Assembly (NCBI GenBank): GCA_021736185.1
Contig: JAIPGJ010000014.1
Coordinates: 1-39,065 of the forward strand
From: Fidelibacterota bacterium
GTDB taxonomy: Bacteria; Fidelibacterota; UBA8477; JABMPR01
Direction of reading: 5' to 3'
DNA length: 39,065 nucleotides
A model generated the notes under the pieces. That model saw nothing but the letters and a program-made list of their open reading frames with translations, was not told the DNA's origin and did not search any database. Position 1 is the stretch's first letter; each line of letters opens with the position of its first letter. Shown piece by piece: positions 8,436 through 16,670 of this stretch. The position numbers and the translations under genes are program-made.

Positions 8436-8729
8436 ATATTCCTCTTTTGTGGCTCAGAAAATGTATTCTGAACAACGCGGATTAGTAGAGTTTTTTGCTG
8501 AGGAAAGTCGAGTGTCGTTATCTCCTGAAAGATGAAGCATGTATTGTGTCTGGCAGGAGTTTTTTATCGAAACCTTTAGACTTGAGCTGGCTTTAATTCC
8601 ATGTAGGGACGCCGATTTTAGGAAGCAATAATGGTGAAATCGCTTATCTTAGTCACTAAAGAATCAATACATGCAACCCACTTAGTCCATTGAAATTTTT
8701 AGATTTGATAACCCGATCAGGATGAAATA

Positions 8730-11117
8730 ATGAAGAAACTGACGATGAAAGATCTTTGTAGAACCACCGATGACGAGGCTTTGAATTTTAAGTCCACTTC
8801 TGAACTTCCCAGTCTGAATCAAGTGATTGGACAGGAGCGTGCTGTTCGAGCACTACAGTTTGGACTGGAGCTGCTGGCACCGGGTTACAATGTGTTTGTA
8901 GGGGGCATACCCGGCACAGGGAAAAGGACTATCGTTAAAGACCTTGTCCAAAAGTTTGCGGCTAACAGGCCGGTTCCTCCAGACTGGTTGGTAGTGTTCA
9001 ATTTTCGAGATGAGTACCATCCCAACGTCTTCAGTTTACCAGCGGGTGAGGGGCAAAAATTCACAAAACAGATGAAGCGTCTCATTAGCAGTCTGAGTGT
9101 CGATCTTCCCAAGGTATTTACCGGAGAAATCTACGCCAAACGCAAAAAGGAAATCACCGCTGAGTTTGATACCGGTAGGGAAGAGATTATTGCTGGAGTC
9201 AATGCAGAGGCTGCTGAGAAGGGCATCCAGTTGAATCTCACGCAGGCTGGTTTTCAGACCATTCCACTTAAAGATGGCGTGCCTATGGAAGAGGCTGATC
9301 TTGCTGGTCTTACAGAGCAGGAGCTGGCAGAGATTAATGAAAAAATCATGCTGATTCAGGAGCATTTACGAGAAGCCCTGCGTGACATGGCAGAATTGGA
9401 GGAGGAACGAGCTGATGTGATAGAAAACCTCCAGGAAAAAACAGCTCTGGATTCAGTGGAGCACCGGATCGGCAGACTTCTTGAAAACTATGCTAACCAT
9501 CGTGGTATCTTCAAATATCTGGAAAATGTCAGAGATGATATTGCCGAACATGTCCGGGAGTTCGTCGGCATGGATGGATCACCGGAAGAGGATGAGTCGA
9601 CTTCGCTGAAGTCTAAAAAAGAACTCATGCAAAGATATCAGGTTAATCTGCTCGTAGATAATTATCACCAGAAAGGTGCCCCGGTTATCTTTGACACCAA
9701 TCCATCCTATTACAACCTTTTTGGCAGAATTGGGAAGGAAGCGGTTATGGGTGGCTGGTATAGTGATTTTACCATGATCACTTCAGGAGCCATTCTGCAG
9801 GCCAATGGTGGATTCCTGATCCTGGATATCCAGAGTGTCTTGCAGAGTGCCAATGTCTGGGAGCATCTCAAACGGGCCCTCAAGAACAGATCCATCCAGA
9901 TTGAAGATGTGAATGAGCAATTTGGATTTACCTCTACTACTTCCATGAAACCTGAACCCATCCCTCTGGATCTGAATGTCATTTTGCTCGGTCGCTCAGA
10001 TTATTTCCAATATCTCCAGGAAGTGGATGATGCCTTCAATAAGACCTTCAAGGTTCGGGCAGACTTTGATTATGAGGTGACTCGCAATGCTGAGAATGAG
10101 CTGCTGCTGTGTCAATTTATCGCTAGAGTGTGTCGCGAAAACAAAGCGCCTCATTTTACATCTGGGGCCGCCACACAGATCATCGTGTATAGTTCCCGGT
10201 TAGCAGGTGATAAAAGCAAGCTTTCCCTGCAATTTGGAAACCTTGTCGGTTTGATTACGGAATCAGCTTACTGGGCCAAAAAACAGAAACACCGTCAGGT
10301 TCAGCTGGAGGATGTTCGACAGGCCATTTACGAAAAACGCTTTCGCGGGAGTCTCTATGAAGAGAAGGTCTGGGAAAATATTGAGAGCAAGACCTTGATG
10401 ATCGATGTGACTGGCGAACGGGTTGGTCAGATCAATGGCCTGGCTGTTTATTCCATGGGTGATAATTCATTCGGCAAGCCCTCCAGAATCACCGCTACCA
10501 CCTACATGGGTGAGCCGGGAATTATCTCAGTTGAACGCGAAGCCAAACTCTCAGGGAAGACCTATGACAAGGGCAATTTGATAATCAACGGTTTTCTTGG
10601 TCAGACCTTCGCCCAAAGCTTCCCCTTGTCTGTTACCATCACATTAACCTTTGAACAATCCTATGGTAACATCGATGGGGATAGCGCCAGCTCAACTGAA
10701 ATCTATGTGGTTCTCTCGGCCTTGTCCAGAATCCCAATTAAACAGGGGATTGCTGTCACAGGTTCAGTTAATCAATGGGGTGAGATTCAAGCCATTGGCG
10801 GTGTGAATGAGAAAATTGAAGGTTTTTTTCACCTCTGTAAACTCCGTGGCTTGACGGGAGGTCAGGGAGTAATTATTCCCTCTGCGAATGTGGATCATCT
10901 CATGCTCATGCCTGAAATTCAAACTGCCGTTAAGGCTGGCAAGTTCAATATCTGGTCAGTGGACACCATCTCCGAGGGTATCGAGATTCTTACCGGAGTG
11001 AAAGCGGGTATTGTAAACAGGCATGGCAATTTCCCGGTGCGAACTGTTTTTGGTGAAGCCCAGAGTCAACTCAAAAAATACTTCACCGCTGTTCAAAATA
11101 TGACCAGGAAAGCATAG
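8730..11117 (+). CDS. Lon-like ATP-dependent protease (AAA + S16 protease domain)
   Basis: A 795-residue protein of the COG1067 Lon-like group (YcbZ/archaeal LonB relatives), which lacks the canonical Lon substrate-binding N-domain. Walker A 'GGIPGTGKRT' lies at about 58-67, followed by a long helical insert rich in Glu/Lys (about 130-290, probable coiled coil), then the rest of the AAA module. The C-terminal S16 domain has Ser652 in 'GDSASSTE' and Lys695 in 'GGVNEKIEG', 43 residues apart, the same spacing as the Ser-Lys dyad of E. coli Lon (679/722). It is probably a cytoplasmic quality-control protease. The gene stands alone, with 294 gene-free bases before it and 285 after; no terminator is evident in either. 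Confidence 0.92.
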   Translation: MKKLTMKDLCRTTDDEALNFKSTSELPSLNQVIGQERAVRALQFGLELLAPGYNVFVGGIPGTGKRTIVKDLVQKFAANRPVPPDWLVVFNFRDEYHPNVFSLPAGEGQKFTKQMKRLISSLSVDLPKVFTGEIYAKRKKEITAEFDTGREEIIAGVNAEAAEKGIQLNLTQAGFQTIPLKDGVPMEEADLAGLTEQELAEINEKIMLIQEHLREALRDMAELEEERADVIENLQEKTALDSVEHRIGRLLENYANHRGIFKYLENVRDDIAEHVREFVGMDGSPEEDESTSLKSKKELMQRYQVNLLVDNYHQKGAPVIFDTNPSYYNLFGRIGKEAVMGGWYSDFTMITSGAILQANGGFLILDIQSVLQSANVWEHLKRALKNRSIQIEDVNEQFGFTSTTSMKPEPIPLDLNVILLGRSDYFQYLQEVDDAFNKTFKVRADFDYEVTRNAENELLLCQFIARVCRENKAPHFTSGAATQIIVYSSRLAGDKSKLSLQFGNLVGLITESAYWAKKQKHRQVQLEDVRQAIYEKRFRGSLYEEKVWENIESKTLMIDVTGERVGQINGLAVYSMGDNSFGKPSRITATTYMGEPGIISVEREAKLSGKTYDKGNLIINGFLGQTFAQSFPLSVTITLTFEQSYGNIDGDSASSTEIYVVLSALSRIPIKQGIAVTGSVNQWGEIQAIGGVNEKIEGFFHLCKLRGLTGGQGVIIPSANVDHLMLMPEIQTAVKAGKFNIWSVDTISEGIEILTGVKAGIVNRHGNFPVRTVFGEAQSQLKKYFTAVQNMTRKA

Positions 11118-11402
11118 AAATTTTGGAGAAACAGCCATTCCGGCTCAATAGTTGCCTTGTCCAATACTTGTGAAAAATAAATGATGTCAGATATCATTCA
11201 GCATTGTTTTAAGTCAGGTGGGAATTAGTTTTTGAACATGAGTGAACCGCGGTATTCAAGCTTTGATTTGTATAAAAATAGTTTTTTAGAACAGCAGGTT
11301 TTCCCCTCAGCTCATATCCAAGAACGAGCATGGTCAGAAAGAAAAAATCCAGTCACTTTTAATCAAATAAATAATAGATTCGTTTAGCGGGAGTTCGTAT
11401 TC

Positions 11403-13241
11403 ATGGCGAAAAAAGTAATTAGAATCAATGAGGCTACCATTCGTTTTGCAGGAGACTCAGGCGATGGTATGCAATTAACCGGCACGCGCTTCACTGAAGC
11501 AACGGCCATTGTTGGCAATGATCTCAAAACCATTCCCAATTATCCATCAGAAATCCGGGCCCCTTTAGGGACGCTGGCCGGTGTGAGTGCCTTCCAACTG
11601 ATGTTTGGCTCGCAGCGGGTATTTACTCCTGGAGATCTGCCAGACACTCTGGTAGCAATGAACCCGGCAGCCTTAAAGGTTCATTTAAAGGATTTAAAAA
11701 AGGGTGGAAATATTCTGGCCAATGCCAATGCCTTCACTGATAAAAATCTAAAAATGGCTGGCTGGGAGGCTAACCCCCTCACTGATGGATCTCTGGATGG
11801 ATACATTGTCTTTAGTATGGAAATGTCCAAGCTGGTGGGGAAGGCCTTGGAAAATTCCGACCTGACTTCCAAGGGCATTGAGCGCACTAAAAACATGTTT
11901 GCTCTAGGCGTCCTGTTCTGGATGTATAATCGTCCTGTTGAGCCCACTGAAGCTTGGTTGAGAAAAAAATTCGCCAAAAATCCTTCGATTGCCGAAGCCA
12001 ATATTACCGCGATGAAGACCGGTTACAATTATGGTCAAACCACGGAAATATTTACGACTTCCTACTCAGTGGAAAAAGCCGATCTACCCAAAGGTAAATA
12101 TCGGAATATTACCGGTAATGTGGCGGTGGCCTATGGTCTGGTTTCAGCTGCCAAGCAAGCAGGCAAGGAATTGTTCCTGGGCTCGTATCCCATCACACCA
12201 GCCAGTGAAATCCTGCATACGCTCTCAGGTCTCAGGAATTATGGTGTAAAAACTTTTCAGGCTGAAGACGAAATTGCTGGTATCTCTTCAGCGATTGGTG
12301 CGGCCTATGCCGGTGATTTAGCCGTTACCACAACTTCAGGACCGGGAATGGCCCTGAAAACCGAGGCCATTGGATTAGCCATCATCACTGAACTCCCGTT
12401 GGTTATTGTCAATGTTCAGCGTGGTGGCCCCAGTACTGGAATGCCCACAAAAATGGAACAATCAGATCTGTTGCAAGCCGTCCTCGGGCGTAACAGTGAT
12501 GCCAGGATACCTGTCATTGCAGCTCAGGATCCAGCAGACTGTTTTGATTGTGCCTTTGAAGCAGCCAGAATAGCAATGAAATATATGACGCCGGTTATTT
12601 TATTATCAGATGGTTATCTTGGGCAAGGTTCCGGACCATGGAAAATTCCAGATCCCAAAACCCTTCCCGAAATTGTGGTTCATCATCCGGATGTTTCTAC
12701 TCGTGGTGAAGCGGGTTTTATGCCCTACACAAGAGATGAAAATGAAGCTCGTCCCTGGGCCCTTCCTGGAACAGCAGGTCTGGAACATCGTATTGGTGGT
12801 CTTGAAAAAGAAAACATTACCGGTATGGTGAGTCAGGATCCTGAAAATCATCAAGTCATGACAGATATCCGAGCTCGCAAAGTTGAAAATATTAAAAAAG
12901 ATATTCCTCCTTCAGTCGTTCATGGTGATGCCAAGGGTAAAGTGCTGGTCATCGGCTGGGGCAGTACCCATGGTGCCATTCACGTCGCTGTGGATCGTGC
13001 CCGTGCCAAGGGTCAATCTGTGAGCCAGCTGCATCTGCGTTGGGTCAGTCCCTTTCCGTCGGATTTAAAAGCTGTTTGTGACAATTTTGATGAAATTCTC
13101 ATTCCTGAAGTGAATTCAGGTCAATTGGCCTTACTTCTAAAAGCTGAATTACTCAGACCTATTCATCAGCTGAATAAGGTGCGGGGTGAACCTTTCCGTG
13201 CTTCAGAGATTGAAGATAAAGTTAACGAGATTCTCGGTTGA
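11403..13241 (+). CDS. korA: 2-oxoglutarate:ferredoxin oxidoreductase, alpha (gamma-alpha fused) subunit
   Basis: A 612-residue protein with the fused gamma-alpha layout of two-subunit 2-oxoacid:ferredoxin oxidoreductases. The N-terminal gamma-type domain opens with 'IRFAGDSGDGMQLTGTRF'. The alpha (pyrimidine-binding) domain follows at about 220, with 'LGSYPITPASEILH', 'QAEDEIAGISSAIGAAYAG' and 'TTSGPGMALKTEAIGLA'. With KorB it oxidatively decarboxylates 2-oxoglutarate to succinyl-CoA and reduces ferredoxin, or runs in reverse in a reductive TCA cycle. The gene is first of a four-gene run with korB (34-base gap), fumA and fumB. The ATG follows GGGAG. A different 2-oxoacid (pyruvate, branched-chain) is possible, but the architecture and fumarase linkage favour 2-oxoglutarate. 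Confidence 0.92.
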   Translation: MAKKVIRINEATIRFAGDSGDGMQLTGTRFTEATAIVGNDLKTIPNYPSEIRAPLGTLAGVSAFQLMFGSQRVFTPGDLPDTLVAMNPAALKVHLKDLKKGGNILANANAFTDKNLKMAGWEANPLTDGSLDGYIVFSMEMSKLVGKALENSDLTSKGIERTKNMFALGVLFWMYNRPVEPTEAWLRKKFAKNPSIAEANITAMKTGYNYGQTTEIFTTSYSVEKADLPKGKYRNITGNVAVAYGLVSAAKQAGKELFLGSYPITPASEILHTLSGLRNYGVKTFQAEDEIAGISSAIGAAYAGDLAVTTTSGPGMALKTEAIGLAIITELPLVIVNVQRGGPSTGMPTKMEQSDLLQAVLGRNSDARIPVIAAQDPADCFDCAFEAARIAMKYMTPVILLSDGYLGQGSGPWKIPDPKTLPEIVVHHPDVSTRGEAGFMPYTRDENEARPWALPGTAGLEHRIGGLEKENITGMVSQDPENHQVMTDIRARKVENIKKDIPPSVVHGDAKGKVLVIGWGSTHGAIHVAVDRARAKGQSVSQLHLRWVSPFPSDLKAVCDNFDEILIPEVNSGQLALLLKAELLRPIHQLNKVRGEPFRASEIEDKVNEILG

Positions 13242-13275
13242 TCCCCGGGTATTTGAATAAATAAGGGTTAGTAAG

Positions 13276-14304
13276 ATGAGTGAAACTACGATTGAAATTC
13301 AAGACTTGAATTTAACGCGGAAGGACTTCGTTCCTGGAAACGAGGTACGCTGGTGTCCGGGTTGTGGGGATTATTCGATTCTGGCAAATATGCAAAAAAC
13401 CTTACCCGTCATGGGTGTAAAAAAAGAGAACTACGCATTTATCTCAGGGATAGGCTGCTCTAGCCGTTTCCCCTATTACATGGATACTTACGGCTTTCAT
13501 TCAATTCATGGGCGGGCACCTGCCATTGCATCTGGTGTGAAACTGGCTAACCCAGAATTGACCGTTTGGGTGATTACCGGTGATGGAGATGGATTCTCCA
13601 TCGGTGGAAACCATATGATTCACGCCTTGAGACGCAATATTGATATGAATATCATGTTGTTTAACAACCGTATCTATGGATTAACCAAAGGGCAGTATTC
13701 TCCCACCTCATTACTGGGTGCGAAAACAAAATCCTCACCTTTCGGGTCTATTGACCGTCCTTTTAACCCCAGTGCTGTCGCCCTGGGTTCCAATGCTACC
13801 TTTATTGCTCGTGCACTGGATGTTGATGCCAAGGGTTTACAGGAAAGTATCAAACGAGCCCAAGGTCATAAGGGCGCCTCGTTTATTGAGGTGTACCAGA
13901 ATTGTATCATTTTTAATGATGGCGAATTTGAAGCGGTTGAGAATAAGGCTACTCGTCCCGATAATGCTTTGTTTGTCGTTCATGGAGAACCCATGATTTT
14001 TGGTGAGGAAAACGATAAGGGTATCATTATGAAGGACAATCATCCCAAGGTTGTTCATCTCGGTCAGGAGTGGTCAGAAAAAGATCTGCTCGTACATGAT
14101 GAAACCAATCAAATTATCACCAACTTACTCCTTGAGATGACCTTTGATCCAACCAACCCCACACCATTTGGTGTGTTACGGGCTGTTGATGCGCCTTCAT
14201 ATGATGAAATGATGATTGACCAGATCGAACAGGTCACGAAGGTTAAAGGAGAAGGCACTCTGGAACAGTTGTTTTACGGCGGTGATGTTTGGGAGGTTAA
14301 GTAG
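13276..14304 (+). CDS. korB: 2-oxoglutarate:ferredoxin oxidoreductase, beta subunit
   Basis: A 342-residue subunit that binds thiamine diphosphate and one [4Fe-4S] cluster. Cys27 and Cys30 in 'RWCPGCGDYS', Cys61 in 'GIGCSSR' and Cys210 in 'VYQNCIIF' are the expected cluster ligands. The ThDP/Mg motif is 'GDGDGFSIGGNH' (102-113) with the completing Asn in 'LFNNRIYG' (about 130). It partners KorA encoded immediately upstream. No separate ferredoxin-like delta subunit is encoded nearby, as is normal for the KorAB type. The gene lies 14 bases before fumA, so the oxidoreductase and fumarase are probably on one transcript. Confidence 0.94.
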   Translation: MSETTIEIQDLNLTRKDFVPGNEVRWCPGCGDYSILANMQKTLPVMGVKKENYAFISGIGCSSRFPYYMDTYGFHSIHGRAPAIASGVKLANPELTVWVITGDGDGFSIGGNHMIHALRRNIDMNIMLFNNRIYGLTKGQYSPTSLLGAKTKSSPFGSIDRPFNPSAVALGSNATFIARALDVDAKGLQESIKRAQGHKGASFIEVYQNCIIFNDGEFEAVENKATRPDNALFVVHGEPMIFGEENDKGIIMKDNHPKVVHLGQEWSEKDLLVHDETNQIITNLLLEMTFDPTNPTPFGVLRAVDAPSYDEMMIDQIEQVTKVKGEGTLEQLFYGGDVWEVK

Positions 14305-14318
14305 ATAGGGGGTTGTAA

Positions 14319-15206
14319 ATGTTTCAATACGATGAAAAAGTTCTGAAGGATCAGCTGCTGGAATTAATTCGTTTGGCAGCGACTGATCTTCCCAAGGATG
14401 TTGTGGAGAGTATTCAGGCAGCTCACCAGAATGAAGAAGATGGCTCTGCAGCACGGAGCGTTTTTGGAATGATTCTGAAAAATATCGAGTTGGCTCGAGC
14501 TGAATCTACGCCGATCTGTCAGGATACAGGAACCAATATTTATTTGGTCCATATTCCTGAAGGGCTTTCTATGCGGAAACTGACCAAACTGATCAGAGAG
14601 GCAACCGCTGAGGCTGTGGAAAAAAGTTATCTTCGCCCCAATGCCGTGGATTCGCTGACTGGCAAGAATAGCGGTAACAATGTTGGCGATGGACAGCCTT
14701 ATATTCATTTTGAAGAATGGGACAATGACACTATCGAATTCAAGCTCATGCTGAAAGGGGGTGGATGCGAAAATGTGTCCACTCAATATAAGCTGCCCGA
14801 TGTTGGCTTGTCTGCCGGTAGAGATATGGAGGGTGTCTATAAAGTAATCATAGATGCCGTGAATCAGGCTCAGGGCTTGGGTTGTGCGCCTGGAATCCTG
14901 GGTATTGGCATCGGTGGAGATCGTATGAGCTCGCACATGGCTGCCAAAACTCAGCTCTTTAGAAAAATTCCAGATACCAATGATAATCCCGACCTGGCGA
15001 AACTTGAGAGTCGTCTGAAAGATGACCTTAATAAGCTTGGTGTTGGTCCCATGGGTTTTGGTGGAAACACAACGGTGATGGGTGTAAAGATTGGTTCCCT
15101 CCATCGCTTGCCCGCAAGTTTCTTTGTGTCAATATCCTATATGTGCTGGGCCTATCGGAGGCATAGCATGATACTGAAAAGCAGTGGGGAGGTGAGCTAT
15201 GATTAA
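14319..15206 (+). CDS. fumA: Class I (Fe-S) fumarate hydratase, alpha subunit
   Basis: A 295-residue alpha subunit of the two-subunit, oxygen-sensitive fumarase/tartrate dehydratase family, which interconverts fumarate and malate. The cluster cysteines sit in 'PICQDTGTNIY' (Cys67), 'KGGGCENVSTQYK' (Cys150) and 'GLGCAPGILGIGIGGDR' (Cys189). 'NSGNNVGDGQPYIHF' and the C-terminal 'PASFFVSISYMCWAYRR' are also typical. It overlaps the start of the beta-subunit gene by 8 bases, which points to translational coupling. The corresponding single-chain enzymes (E. coli FumA/B) carry this as their N-terminal part. Confidence 0.93.
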   Translation: MFQYDEKVLKDQLLELIRLAATDLPKDVVESIQAAHQNEEDGSAARSVFGMILKNIELARAESTPICQDTGTNIYLVHIPEGLSMRKLTKLIREATAEAVEKSYLRPNAVDSLTGKNSGNNVGDGQPYIHFEEWDNDTIEFKLMLKGGGCENVSTQYKLPDVGLSAGRDMEGVYKVIIDAVNQAQGLGCAPGILGIGIGGDRMSSHMAAKTQLFRKIPDTNDNPDLAKLESRLKDDLNKLGVGPMGFGGNTTVMGVKIGSLHRLPASFFVSISYMCWAYRRHSMILKSSGEVSYD

Positions 15207-15780
15207 GCTGCAATTACCCATTTCAGAAGCAGCTATTCGCCAATTAAAGATGGGGGATGAAGTAACCATTTCCGGAATGATGGTTACAGGTCGAGATGCT
15301 GCCCATAAATATATTCACGACAACTGGCCAGACTGGCTCAGACCCATTCTTGAAAACAGCATGATCTATCATTGTGGTCCTGTGGTAAAAAGGCATGAAG
15401 ATGGTTCCTGGTCGTTTGTTGCTGCTGGACCCACGACGAGTATTCGTGAAGAACCCTATGAAGCTGCCGTGATGGAACACTATCAGGTACGTGCCGTGAT
15501 TGGCAAGGGTGGTATGGGTGAAAAAACCCTGGCTGGCCTGGCAAAATCAGGAGGTGTTTACCTCCATGCCATTGGTGGCCTGGCTGCCTCTCTGGCGAAA
15601 TCAGTGGTGAAAGTCCATGATGTCTACATGCTTGATGAACTCGGCGTTCCTGAGGCCTTCTGGCATATTGAAGTGAAGGATTTTCCTGCTGTCGTCACCA
15701 TGGATAGTCATGGGGGATCGCTTCATAAAGCCATCAAGACCCAATCGGATGAGGTTGCTAAAAAACTCATCTTTGATTGA
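15199..15780 (+). CDS. fumB: Class I (Fe-S) fumarate hydratase, beta subunit
   Basis: A 193-residue protein matching the C-terminal (beta) part of class I fumarases: 'GDEVTISGMMVTGRDAAHKYI' region near the N-terminus, 'IYHCGPVV', 'AAGPTTSIREEPYE', 'VIGKGGMGEKTLAGL' and 'VTMDSHGGSLH'. It supplies substrate-binding residues to the alpha subunit. Its ATG lies inside the 3' end of the alpha gene (ATGATTAA overlap), so the subunits are made together. It is the last gene of the korAB-fumAB run and is followed 26 bases later by an intrinsic terminator. Confidence 0.93.
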   Translation: MIKLQLPISEAAIRQLKMGDEVTISGMMVTGRDAAHKYIHDNWPDWLRPILENSMIYHCGPVVKRHEDGSWSFVAAGPTTSIREEPYEAAVMEHYQVRAVIGKGGMGEKTLAGLAKSGGVYLHAIGGLAASLAKSVVKVHDVYMLDELGVPEAFWHIEVKDFPAVVTMDSHGGSLHKAIKTQSDEVAKKLIFD

Positions 15781-15806
15781 CTCCAGACAGATATTCTATA
15801 AAAAAT

Positions 15807-15840
15807 GAGGCTGTCCCAAAAGGGCGGTCTCTTTTTTTTT
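15807..15840 (+). terminator. Rho-independent terminator of the korAB-fumAB operon
   Basis: GAGGCTGTCC (15807-15816) pairs with GGGCGGTCTC (15822-15831) along all 10 positions (three G-U pairs) around a CAAAA loop. Nine T residues (15832-15840) follow directly. It starts 26 bases after the fumB stop codon. Confidence 0.88.
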
Positions 15841-16065
15841 ATCCAGGGTATAGAGGTATAGGGGTATATAGTAAATTGGGATTTGTTGAGATGCGAACAC
15901 CTCGCCAGACACAGTCCAAAACACGTCTGCTTTGATAACCAGTGCCAGTTCCTATGGATGAAATTCCGACTGTCCGGCGTAGTTCACGAACAGTGGCGGG
16001 TGTAAATTTATCTATCGAAGCTCTGTGAGCGTTGATAGATCCCAGGAGTAATAGACATTTTAAGT
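15841..16065. other. Gene-free stretch between the fum terminator and the hairpin cluster
   Basis: Nothing with a recognisable product is present. A minus-strand frame of 90 codons crosses it but has no family features and no good start. At its left edge, 15846-15869, an 8-base unit is repeated three times with changes (GGGTATAG, AGGTATAG, GGGTATAT). The stretch may be the remains of an inserted element, as it abuts a hairpin cluster, but this cannot be shown from sequence alone. Confidence 0.4.
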
Positions 16066-16071
16066 AATAAC

Positions 16072-16211
16072 CCCGCCTTTCAAGGCGGGTGGAGGAAAAA
16101 ACCCAGACCAAGAGGGCTTTAGCCCTAAAAGAGGTTGAAGGTGTTGATGGTGTCGGAGTTAAAGCCCCTCTATTATTTCAGGCAGCCAAGCCCCTGGCTT
16201 CAAAGCAGGGG
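16072..16211. repeat. Cluster of three REP/IS200-like hairpins
   Basis: Three compact palindromes occur in 140 bases. The first, CCCGCCTT-TC-AAGGCGGG, is at 16072-16089. The second, AGGGCT-TT-AGCCCT, is at 16113-16126. The third, 16191-16211, pairs CCCCTG with CAGGGG and CTT with AAG around CA, with one bulged G. The outer two resemble the terminal hairpins of IS200/IS605-type elements and of REP sequences mobilised by REP-associated tyrosine transposases, but no transposase is present, so this may be a non-autonomous (MITE-like) copy. No T-run follows on either strand, which argues against simple terminators. Confidence 0.5.
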
Positions 16212-16223
16212 TAAGGAGATGTA

Positions 16224-16670
16224 TCAAATGCTTCTTATTGTCTTAAGAACCATTTTCCGATGGGGAATATTGGCTTCATAAAATATCCCACCCGTTTCTT
16301 CAAACCCAAAATGAGCATAAAATGGGATGGCTGAAAGCTGTGAGTTTAAATAGACAGATTCAGTCTCATTTAGCTGCTCCAGAATATATTGAACCAGGGC
16401 AGCGCCCACACCCTTTCCCCGAGCTGATTTCAATACAGCAAAACGTTCAAGCTTCTGACCATGCTCTGTCTGACGCCAGCGAGCGGTTCCAGCTGGGAGC
16501 CCATTGAGTGTAGCGAGGATGTGAGTGGAACTCTCCTCGTATTCATCATATTCGATTTCTTGAGGAACCTGCTGTTCAACAATAAAAACCACTTCCCTTA
16601 TCTGTCTTGAAGCACGCCTATCATTTTCAGACTGAATGGGGGAAACTTGAATCAGGTTTGAGGGGTTCAA
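16224..16670 (-). CDS. GNAT family N-acetyltransferase
   Basis: A 148-residue single-domain acetyltransferase of the GNAT fold. The acetyl-CoA pyrophosphate-binding loop is 'RGKGVGAAL' (84-92), preceded by the 'LERFAVLKSA' beta strand; 'AIPFYAHFGFEETG' near the end is also typical, and the pattern is close to the ElaA/YjcF-like group. The substrate is unknown. It starts with TTG inside the stop of the PAP2-like gene (TTGA overlap), so it is translationally coupled to that lipid gene and may modify a lipid headgroup or amine, but this is only an inference from position. Confidence 0.85.
   Translation of the reverse strand: MNPSNLIQVSPIQSENDRRASRQIREVVFIVEQQVPQEIEYDEYEESSTHILATLNGLPAGTARWRQTEHGQKLERFAVLKSARGKGVGAALVQYILEQLNETESVYLNSQLSAIPFYAHFGFEETGGIFYEANIPHRKMVLKTIRSI

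Noticed and set aside
14364-15104. A 246-codon open frame antisense to fumA
   Set aside because: It is fully inside the highly conserved fumarase alpha gene, has no family features, and is explained by codon bias of the sense strand.
15839-16111. A 90-codon minus-strand frame as a possible transposase remnant
   Set aside because: No transposase motif or family resemblance is seen, and it runs through one of the hairpins and the 8-base repeats.
16191-16223. Hairpin just after the GNAT gene as its intrinsic terminator
   Set aside because: On the minus strand no T-run follows the stem, so it is better described with the REP-like hairpin cluster.
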